Positions 56,501 through 64,000 of a stretch of DNA of 64,000 nt are shown here, one piece after another. A program made the position numbers and the translations under genes. Every line of letters begins with the position of its first letter. Position 1 is the first letter of the stretch. Source of the DNA: Gnetum montanum (lineage: Eukaryota; Streptophyta; Gnetopsida; Gnetales; Gnetaceae); NCBI GenBank assembly GCA_015680685.1, contig MNCI01035139.1, positions 1 through 64,000 on the forward strand. The letters run 5' to 3'. The notes below the pieces were generated by a model, which did no database searches, had not been told where the DNA came from, and saw only the letters and a program-made list of their open reading frames with translations.

Positions 56501-57244
56501 GAACATTAGCCACTGGTTTACTTACACAGCACAAGACCCCTACGATTTCTAGGAAAATCAAGATTGGCCTTAGCACCACCCTACATAACACAATAGCAAA
56601 TGTTAACAACATGTTCGAGTGGAATTCACATATAGCATAGTAGAATTAGTAGTTAGCAGATGGCATAGCAGAATTAGCTTAGCGTAGGAACAAAAAAACT
56701 AAAGACAAATATTTAAACAAAGAAGAATCCAATGCACTGTATTGGTTCAACAAATCTACCTCACAAAGTGATTAGCATTATGCTGTGATAGAACACGTGT
56801 TACACTGTCACATCATGCACATGGCCAAACCCTCCTAAGGATCATATGCTACGCTATCTACATGCCAAGTAGCTCAAATCATCCAAGCCTCTACCGCAAT
56901 GATAGCCATAGCGATGGTGGTCTAGGCAACATTGCATGCAACCTTAGCGTAGCATCCGTATGTCTGTCACGGCCGAAATGACAACAGAAACAGTGTAAGG
57001 ACCAAAATAATGATAACATGATGATAGAAAATAGAGATTGAAAAACAAAAATTGCAAAAATAAAAACAACAAAAGAAGAAACAATAACAGAGGCATAGGA
57101 AAATAGAGGAATCATAGCAGCCTACCGGGCCAATGGTGTCTTCTCTAGCACCGCGATGCATACCTACAACACATGCCCTAGGGTTTCCTTCACTTCGTCG
57201 ACCTTAGCGAGTGCCAAGTGTTTACGTTCTTTCCTGGGAACCAT
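53537..57244 (-). pseudogene. Antisense gene of element P2 (exons 1-7 part), resumed after P3
   Basis: Minus strand. E1 57244-57126 (MVPRKERKHLALAKVDEVKE). E2 56580-56138, acceptor ATGTAG|, donor GTGG|GTGAGTTTT. E3 56055-55782, donor CCTG|GTAAGC. E4 55666-54617, with YFKYGEVDESQ, NPSIPATEMLALADSFSKK (starting near 55500), DQLFMDLFSVPIDGLPIGSQ, and at the end KLRRKRSRLAEDSSH; donor ATTG|GTGAAT. E5 54468-54066 is acidic with repeated units, LVLEERAPI, LVTKEGALVGKEDTP, donor CTG|GTGAGTTTG. E6 53884-53771 (DNMIGHLRQDDPKLG). E7 begins at 53663 but lacks about 500 bases of the P3 version; it runs to 53537 (TYEAFVNDIGASKAYNKF) and continues at 35481 beyond P3. Stops are few in E4 and E5. Confidence 0.75.
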
Positions 57245-57373
57245 CGTTTCACTTGCTGACTCTTTCTTTGTTGCTACGCTAAATCACTTACTCTCAATTA
57301 GCACAATTGCTCTACGTTCTAAATGGATCTGTACTGTACGGCGAAAATGATGAGTTTACTAAGGGTAAATCCC

Positions 57374-57381
57374 TATTTATA
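57374..57381 (-). promoter_or_regulatory. TATA box of the P2 antisense gene
   Basis: GGCTATAAATAGGG on the minus strand, 130 bases before the ATG at 57244. Conserved in P1 and, with one change, in M1. Confidence 0.6.
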
Positions 57382-57535
57382 GCCAAAATGGTGAAAGGAA
57401 ACTTATCATTCTCTCTCCCTGATTAATGTGGGGTATTATGTACAGCTTAGCATGCCTACCATAGCATAGTAGCACTATTCACATTAAGGAAGGTGGGCCC
57501 AAGAGAAAAGCCTTGACACGCTTCAAACTAGTCAT
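57382..57535. other. Upstream region of the P2 antisense promoter
   Basis: Matches the P1 region 29028-29180 and includes ATTAATGTGGGG and AGCATGC words. No gene seen. Confidence 0.35.
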
Positions 57536-57965
57536 TTGCCTTCACAAAGATATCTCATCAGTGGTCTGCAAAGACCTTAAACTAGCAATCCTAATGCATA
57601 GTTTCAATCTAGTTAGTGGTCCATAAAGACCTTAAACTAATATGCCTTTTTCTCTCCTTAGAATAGCCTGTTAGTGGTTTGCAAAGACCTTAAACTAGCA
57701 GTTTCAACCTTTTGCTCATTAGCGGTCCACAAAGACCTTAAACTAGCAGCTTCAAATCTCTTACATTTCAGCAGTCTGCAACAACCTTAAACTAAAACCC
57801 TAATCTATTAGTAGTACATAAAGACATAAAATTAGTACTTTTTTATTTTTACACTAATAGTTTTGCATTCTTACACTAGCAGTTTTTCTTTTTTACACTT
57901 GCAGTTTTGCAATTTTACCTACAGGTGGTCTGCTACAACCTTAAACTAGCAAATATTAAGCTTTG
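57536..57965 (+). repeat. 30-bp boundary repeat array upstream of P2 RT, about 11 units
   Basis: Units such as GTGGTCTGCAAAGACCTTAA followed by ACTAGCA, spaced 35-60 bases, with a run of short ACACTAGCAGTTTTxC units at 57840-57920. GGTCTGCAAAGACC is itself a small inverted repeat. Same orientation as the array after the P2 integrase. Confidence 0.8.
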
Positions 57966-58082
57966 TATCATACTTTATACTCATTTCTATTATTCACATC
58001 TCATCACCACTTTGCAAATGTTCAATATTCATAGTTATTACAAATAGGTATCTCTTGACTAGACATTCATCTCATTTTGTAG
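57966..58082 (+). other. Spacer and splice-acceptor candidate before P2 RT
   Basis: T/C-rich and ends CATCTCATTTTGTAG at 58082, followed by GTTGAGCAAGAATGG. This is the clearest acceptor-like site among the four copies. Confidence 0.5.
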
Positions 58083-58093
58083 GTTGAGCAAGA

Positions 58094-59260
58094 ATGGAAA
58101 TCCACCATGATCTCTCTTCACCTTTAGGTTTAATAGGTCCACATAGTGAACTCATGAGAAAACTGAACCCAAGGTTAATAGACTGGGAATCACCCGTAGT
58201 TAGCACTGCAGCATCCTTATAAGCATCCCTAGACTGGCTTGAGCATCTAGTCCAAGCCCTATATTTCAAGGCTAGGGATGTAACTAAGGATCCTCTCATC
58301 AAAACGCCTATGACCACATCTAGGGGGGAAGTAAAAATGCTGAAACTTACATCCCTCCTACATTCGTAGATGCATAAATATGTAGCCAAAATTCTGCAGG
58401 ATAACATTGAAGTCTTCGCATGCTCATACAATGACATGCCAGGTTTAGATTTGAGGGTGATACAACACAACATCATCCTAGACCCATACATGAAAGTAGT
58501 TAAGTAGAAGGCTCGCAAGGTTAAACCATAGATTGCACTAGTTGTATGGGATGAAATCACCAAGCTGTATCAGGCTAGTTTCATTTGGGTAGTTGATTAC
58601 TTTGAATGGGTGTCTAACATTGTCATGGTTTCTAAGAAAAAGGGAGGGATACGTATCTGTATAGACTTCTGGGATTTGAACAAAGCCACGATCAAAGACA
58701 ACTTCCCACTTCCAAGTATCGATCAACTCATCGACACTACAGTTGGTCATGCTTTATTATTTTTTCATGGATGGTTTCTCTAGATACAACCAAATTCACA
58801 TAAACCTGAAGCATCAGTTAACAACAACCTTCACGACCCCATGGGGTACCTTTCGTTACAGTATGATGTCTTTTGAGCTCAAAAGCACCGTAGCAACCTA
58901 CCAGAGAGCCATGAATTACATCTTTAGCAACTACATCCTAGAAACACTGAACGACTATGTGGATGATATAGCTCAAATCTAAAGAAGTTGCTGATCATCC
59001 CAACGATCTAGTTGTAGTCCTCAAACATTTCCAAATGCATGATTTACATCTCAACCCAAAAAAGTGTGTCTTCGAGGTGAAAACTGGACACATGTTAGGG
59101 TTTGTAGTATCGAAGGCTAGAATACGGGTGGACCCTGACAAAGTTAAGGTCATCATCAACTTAAAACCTCCTACAAACCTTAAGGAACTATGTGGGCTTT
59201 AGGGTAGAGTATAGTTCATCAAAAGGTTTATAGCAAAGTTGACTAACAAGTTACACCCTA
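58094..59260 (+). pseudogene. pol (RT): P2 reverse transcriptase relic
   Basis: Starts at ATG 58094 (MEIHHDLSSPLGLIGPHSEL), then KLNPRLIDWESP. The palm has VSKKKGGIRICIDFWDLNKA (58630) and PLPSIDQLIDTTVGHA. TPWGTFRYSMMSFELK and NDYVDDIA (58950) keep the catalytic aspartates. A one-base shift follows the box, then GFVVSKARIRVDPDKVK and LKKGVNFE. More stops than P3. Confidence 0.88.
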
Positions 59261-59750
59261 TGCAACATCTTCTAAAGAAAGGGGTTAACTTCGAATAGGA
59301 AACTCAATGTCAAAAGCCTTTGATGATTTGAAGAAAGAGATTTTGCACCTCTAAACTATTTACCCACCACAAATAGATAAGTGTTTCTTCATATACCTTG
59401 CCACCTCGAACATGTCTATCACGACATTGTTATGTCAAAAGTGGGATGATGGTTCTGAGATACCAGTGTACTACCTAAGTGACGCATTGATAGAGTATGA
59501 GGAAAAATACAATGAGGTGGAGAGAAACTACCTTGCCTTAGTGTTTGCATTGAAGAAATGGAGATACTACCTATTTCATAGAAAGATTAACATTATTTGC
59601 AAGAGCAATATACTTCGAGCTATCACAAACAACCTATATGAAAGTAGTAGAATAGCCCGGTGAAAAGCAATAACAATGGAATTCGATTTGTGTTATGTCA
59701 GTTAGTTGTTGATGGAAGGCCAAGCTATAGCAATGTAACTTATGACCTCA
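59261..59750 (+). pseudogene. pol (RNaseH): P2 first RNase H relic
   Basis: Block 59412-59663 is open: LCQKWDDGSEIPVYYLSDAL, then EYEEKYNEVERNYLALVFAL and KKWRYYLFHRKINIIC. The upstream part, FFIYLATSN, is preceded by stops and a frameshift near 59310. Confidence 0.85.
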
Positions 59751-60440
59751 CCTATCGATGACCAAGCGATCATAGACCCCAAATTTCTCTATGAACATGT
59801 TAGCACTATCAACACCATCCCGCCACATCTTGAGGCTACTTTACATTTCAACGACACCTTGACCACATGAGGAGGTAGTGCAGCTACCGTCATTATGTTC
59901 CCCTATGGGGAAATGCAACCCTTTGCTTATCATTTTGTGTTCCCTTGTACAAACAATGTGGCAAAGTACGAGGAGTTACTCAGCACCTAGTAGGGGCCTC
60001 TTAGCAGCCTAAGCATTGAGCATTCAGCACCTAGCGATTCGTGAGGATTCACAACACGTTGTGAATTAGATCACCGAGGTATACACCTGCAAAGCTACAC
60101 ACTTGCAACCCTATTGCAACCTAGCAAAAACCTTGCTCAAATAGTTTGCAACTACAGATGCGCAACACATGCCAAGCAACAAAAAAACTATAGCAGATGT
60201 GCTGGCCACCCTGGCATTAAACGTGCCACCACACTTGTTTGCAAGTTTGCTAGCCTTGATCACCGAGTGTATGGAGCCTATCACTCAAGAGGTACACGTA
60301 GCCTCTATTAGCACTGTAGATACATATGAGTGATACTCCAACATTAAATCCTACCTACAACATGGCGAGCCCCAAAGAGGATTGACATTTTCCTAGAGAG
60401 ATGCGATCCGCAAGCATGCTCAGTAATATATGCTCATGGG
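59751..60440 (+). pseudogene. pol (aRNH): P2 second RNase H relic
   Basis: LHFNDTLTT (the catalytic Asp is still in the motif), stop, GGSAATVIMFPYGEM, TNNVAKYEELL (Glu replaced by Lys next to Tyr), then a frameshift with an apparent short duplication of CACCTAGTAGGGGCCTCTTA near 59980. VREDSQHVVN and TIADVLATLALNVPPHLF follow. Heavily decayed. Confidence 0.8.
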
Positions 60441-61093
60441 AGACAACATCCTATGAAAACGTTCCTATGACGGGATATTGTTGGAATGCGTAAATGAGGA
60501 GTAAGCATAGAAGGTAATTAATGAACTACATGAGGGACTATGTGGTAGACACATAGCACCTAGGGCCATGACTACAAAAATCAGATGCCTAGGATACTAC
60601 TGGCCTCACATGGAGCGTGACTGCCTAGCCAAAGTCAAGACGTGTGATACATGCCAAAGATATGAAAATCTCATACACGTTTCACCCATAGAGTTGCATC
60701 CAACGTAGATCACGTGGCCTTTCTAGGAATGGGGACTAGACATCATAGGACCTATCATGCCTAAGTCTTCCACAGGGCATGACATCATCATCATAGCCAC
60801 CGATTATTTTACAAAGTGGGTGGAAGCTATTCCCTTGAGGAAGACTACATCTCAACAAGTTTGCTAGTTTATCTTGGACAACATTGTGACAAGGTTTAGG
60901 CTTCTCATGACTATTATGACTGACAACGGGCCATAGTTTAGTAGTGCAGAAACCCAAACATTTTGCAACAATCTTGGCATTATAAAATCATTCTCCTCAT
61001 AATATTACCCATAAGATAATGGACAAATAGAGGCTACAAACAAGTCCATCATCAACTTGCTAAAGAAAATGCTTAACAACAACAAGAGGTGAT
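60441..61093 (+). pseudogene. pol (integrase): P2 integrase relic, part 1 (zinc region and core)
   Basis: It has VINELHEGLCGRHIAPRAM (His pair), VKTCDTCQRYENLIH (Cys pair), LDIIGPIMPKSSTGHDIIII (first Asp), ATDYFTKWVEAIPLRKTTSQ, TDNGP followed by TAG (second Asp present), and EATNKSIINLLKKMLN (Glu). The frame is cut at 61093 in NNNKR by the solo LTR. In P3 the same place continues with RRWHKHI. Confidence 0.88.
61089..61093. repeat. Left target-site duplicate of the solo LTR
   Basis: GTGAT, paired with GCGAT at 62516-62520; the ancestral P3 sequence at this place has GCGAT. Confidence 0.7.
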
Positions 61094-61288
61094 TGTACCG
61101 TCCGAAATCGTCGATCTCCAGCTGGAAGGAAATAGAGACCAAGGGATCACGGGACACGCACAGAAGACCCTACCTTTACTTGAGGTCAAGCTAGAATGGA
61201 CAAAGGTAGAGTACCTTGGGTGGTCCGCACACGGATCAGACAAGGATTTCCCCGAACATACACCAAAGTGTGGTACGCTGGGTTATGC

Positions 61289-61545
61289 GTAAATAGCGTA
61301 ACAAGCGTGAAATGGGGCGTAAACAACATGTCAGCGTAAACAGGGCGTAAATAGGGGAAAACAGCGTAAATACCATGTCAGCGTAAACAAGGTGTAAACC
61401 AAGGGAAAACAGCGTAAACAGGGCATCAGTGTAAACAGGGCATAAACCAGGGAAAATAGCGTAAACAGGGTATAAATGTAGCAGGGCGTACACAGCGTAA
61501 ATATAGCGTAGAAACAGCGTAAACAGAGCGTAAATGTAAAGAAAG
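61289..61545. repeat. GCGTAAAC repeat field in the solo LTR
   Basis: About twenty copies of GCGTAAA or GTGTAAA, mostly GCGTAAAC, joined by AGG, AAC or GGGAAAACA. A longer period of about 55-65 bases is visible (CAGCGTAAACAGGGC then GGGAAAACAGC). Confidence 0.85.
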
Positions 61546-61984
61546 CCTAAACAGAGTATGCGCGATGATTAATGCAAACTTTAAATGATTTTTGAAAGAA
61601 GATGTAACAATGGCATTAGAGAGTCAGAGTACAATGCACTGGTCTAACGCAGTTGTGGATTGACACAAGGCGGACGAAAAGCCCTGATGGATGCAAGGAT
61701 GGCTGTGGCTACTTGGCACTGTATGCACAACATAGAGGCTATATGCTCAGTGTAAAGGGTTTTCCAGCGTAAGTCGTTTTCTGCTCTAGTTCTTAGTGTC
61801 TCTGCTCTTTAGTTTTTGCTTCGGAATTTTTGCAAAAAGGTCTGGTTCTCGTAAAAATTCGGGCTTTTATACAGGTTTTGGCATTAAACTCGGGTTGGGA
61901 GACACGTGGCGCATTGATCAGGTGCAACAACGTAAAATACAAGTGTACAATATGTTACATTCGGTGGGCATATACGCTGCATGT

Positions 61985-62395
61985 AGTGAGCGTAAACTGT
62001 GGGTGTATATGCTGGGCGTATACGTCGGGGAATATACACTGATGTGCTGGGCGTATGTGGACTTAGGCGTAGATGTCGTGGATGCTAGTGTACAAGCTGG
62101 TGGATGCTGGGCATATACGCTGATGTGCTGGGCATATACGCTAATGGTTGCTGGCTTGTGCCAAATCTTGCTATGTAGTGCTATTTTCGTGTCGTATTTG
62201 GAGGTTTCACGTCGGGCTTGTGCATCTGTTGTACCTGCTAAGCGTACATGTGAGGCGTTTACGCTGGGCGTATACGCTGAGCGTAGACGTTGTGAACTTG
62301 AGCGTACACGTTGGGCGTATACGCTGAGATTTGAGCGTATACGTTGGGAATGTGCACTTGGGCGTATACGCTGGGACTGGATACTTAGTGAAAAT
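61985..62395. repeat. GCGTATACGC palindrome field in the solo LTR
   Basis: Many variants of GGGCGTATACGCTG, AGCGTACACGTTG and GGCATATACGCTG. GCGTATACGC is a perfect palindrome and neighbouring copies can pair, so the transcript could fold into long hairpins. Confidence 0.85.
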
Positions 62396-62515
62396 TAAAC
62401 ATCGGATCTCCAAAGTTTCCAAGTGTGATACTAGATGTAGTTGTGATTGTCTATGGGTCCTAGGAACCTGCTTGGTGTTGGACAAGTACTAAGCTCCAAA
62501 TTTTGTGGTGTTTCA

Positions 62516-62999
62516 GCGATGGCATGAGAAAATCCTCTATGTGTTGTGGGCTTAGAGGACAACATGCAAGACTACGACAAGTAAGACACATTATAGTCTT
62601 TTTTATGGATCTGAAGTGGTATTACTTCTTAAGTTGCAAGTACCATCACTCCGGATGATCCTATCAATTGTTATGAGCGAATCCTAGAACAATGATTCAA
62701 GGATCATCGACCTCGACTCAATAGAGGAAGAGCACACATAGACACTAGGTCACATAGAGCATTATTAGAGCAAGCAACGACAGAAGCACCATGCAAATTT
62801 GCATTAACGGCCAATAGAAAAGGAAGACCTCTTTATCAAAGTTGTCCATGAGCATATGAAAAAATTCACAGCAAACTAGGAAGGTCCATACATGGTCACA
62901 AAAGCCTTTGGAAATGGGACCTTCAAGTCAGCTGACATGGATAGCAACAATTTTGCAAATCCAGTGAATCACTCATAACTTAAGCCATACTACATCTGA
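62516..62999 (+). pseudogene. pol (integrase): P2 integrase relic, part 2 (C-terminus)
   Basis: Resumes with CGATGGCATGAGAAAATCC, the equivalent of RRWHKHI, then TTRQVRHIIVFFMDL-like decayed text. IEEEHT and the GPY/F module follow, with KKFTAN, a TAG for Trp, and EGPYMVTKAFGNGTFKSADM. It ends LKPYYI and stop at 62999. The boundary array follows. Confidence 0.82.
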
Positions 63000-63009
63000 A
63001 GCATGAACA

Positions 63010-63565
63010 CGATAAGCAATCATCCTCTACAATGTAAAACTGGAAAACAAACATCCACTATGACATAAAACTAGCAAAGCTCATCTACTATGATGTAAAA
63101 CTAGCAAAGGTAGTCCACTATGACGTTAAATTGGCACAGACTATCTGCCATGTCATAAAACTGGCAAAGGCAGTACGCTATAATGTTAAACTAGCATAGA
63201 CTGTCTAGCATGACGTAAAACTAGCAAAGCACGCCTACTACAACATTAAACTAGCACTACGGTCTACTAGGACTTTAAAATGGCCTATCCATCATCTAGT
63301 ACAACATTAAACTAGAACTATGGTCTGCTAGGACGTTAAACTAGCACAGCCACCATCCACTACGATGTTAAACTAGCATTGCGGTCTGCTAGGATGTTAA
63401 ACTAGCACAATGATCGTATGCTACAATGATAAACTAGCACAGTAGTTTGCTGGGACTCTAAACTAGCATTGCAGTTTACTAGGACCTTAAACTAGTGAAC
63501 CACGGTCTATTGAGACCTTAAAATAGCACATCATGATCTACCAGGACCTTAAACTGGGTTTGCGA
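63010..63565 (+). repeat. 30-bp boundary repeat array of P2, about 18 units
   Basis: Units of about 28-35 bp such as TAAAACTAGCAAAGGTAGTC, GTTAAACTAGCACAGCC and CTTAAACTAGTGAACC, alternating with CTATGACx or CTGCTAGGACx. The first half has mostly CTATGAC; the second half mostly CTAGGAC. This is the largest array in the window. Confidence 0.88.
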
Positions 63566-64000
63566 CATGTCCCTAGCATGCATCATGACTCATCAAGAAA
63601 GCGAGTGTGCACACTGCCAACATGGGGCGGGATGTTGCAGTTCCCAAATGCAGTTTACGATGTTAAGAAAACACCCTTAGGAACATATGTAATGCCACTA
63701 CCCTTGCCATCTTGTTGATCCTCCAGAGATGTTTTATGACATCTTGTTGACTCTCTGGAGCTACCGCCACCATGGCTCATTGCCCTAGTAGTAGCTTCCT
63801 TGGTCAGCGCCTGCTACTAGAGTTCCAGTAGTATTGTGGCCTAGCCACAATGTTGCTATCCTCCAGCCCCCACCAGTGTCCGATCCAAAAGGATGCTCAA
63901 CTATTGGGTAGCCTGATCTCATAGCTAAACTGCATAATTTTTGCCTTGGACGTGGATTCTTGAGCACTCATATCACCGAAATTCCTAGCTACCTCAGTGC
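63566..64000 (+). other. Start of the 3' tail of P2, running off the right edge
   Basis: Matches the tails of M0 and P3. FLSTHITEIPS near 63957-63990 equals a piece of the M0 tail. The polypurine tract and 3' LTR of P2, and the second half of P1, should lie to the right of the window. Confidence 0.5.

Larger units (their letters stand above)
61094..62515. mobile_element. Solo LTR of a third, distinct retrotransposon family
   Basis: 1422 bp from TGTACCGTCC to GTGTTTCA, inside integrase codons of P2. It has TG...CA ends and a five-base target duplication (GTGAT/GCGAT, one substitution). Removing it restores homology with P3 integrase: GCGATGGCA follows at 62516, as at 50167 in P3. Inside are two unusual repeat fields, 61289-61540 and 61985-62390. 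A frame of 200 codons inside (61796-62398) is repeat-driven and not credible. Orientation is not known. Confidence 0.85.

Noticed and set aside
61796-62398. Open frame of 200 codons with repeated WAYTL-like text
   Set aside because: It is produced by the GCGTATACGC repeat field inside a solo LTR. The frame has no domain and its other strand is also open in part.
1-64000. Any ordinary host gene
   Set aside because: Every stretch with recognisable coding text is retroelement-derived or belongs to the antisense gene carried by the G family. No other conserved protein, rRNA or tRNA gene was found.

Overview
The window is plant nuclear DNA made almost entirely of nested, decaying retrotransposons; I see no host gene. 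The evidence for a plant is Ty3/gypsy pol genes that carry two RNase H domains (the Tat lineage), an L1-type LINE relic, a decayed primer-binding site for tRNA-Asp, and dense insertion of one element inside another. A large repeat-rich genome is likely. I cannot name the species.

Layout. Positions 1-11016 are AT-rich. They hold relics of one LTR family (called F1 here): three LTRs (243-1120 minus, 2475-3450 minus, about 7860-8706 plus), an L1 relic on the minus strand (1200-2300), and two gag relics in head-to-head orientation (5690-7850 minus, 8930-11016 plus). From 11017 to the right edge almost everything belongs to a second family (called G), an element of about 18 kb. Its copies are M0 and M1 on the minus strand and P1, P2 and P3 on the plus strand. 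M0 is inserted in F1 and M1 in M0. P2 is inserted in P1, P3 in P2, and an unrelated solo LTR (61094-62515) lies in the integrase of P2. M1 and P1 meet in opposite orientation around a 1.3 kb foreign fragment (24500-25818).

The reference copy is P3 (35487-53531), which has both LTRs, a 5-bp target duplication, a primer-binding site and a polypurine tract. Its order is 5' LTR, leader with tandem repeats, gag, protease, an antisense gene, RT, RNase H 1, RNase H 2, integrase, tail, 3' LTR.

The most notable content is the antisense gene between protease and RT. Four copies (M1, P1, P2, P3) share about eight exons with splice sites at matching positions, a start codon and an acidic Lys/Glu-rich exon. 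The TATA box is clear in three copies and mutated in P3. In P3 it runs from 46372 to 42075 and would encode about 1090 residues. Arrays of a 30-bp repeat (core TTAAACTAGCA) mark the boundaries of the modules: after protease, before RT and after integrase. A splice-acceptor-like site lies just before the RT start in all four copies, so the sense transcript may remove the antisense gene as an intron, as Ogre elements do between protease and RT. All copies here carry stops and frameshifts, so they are relics.
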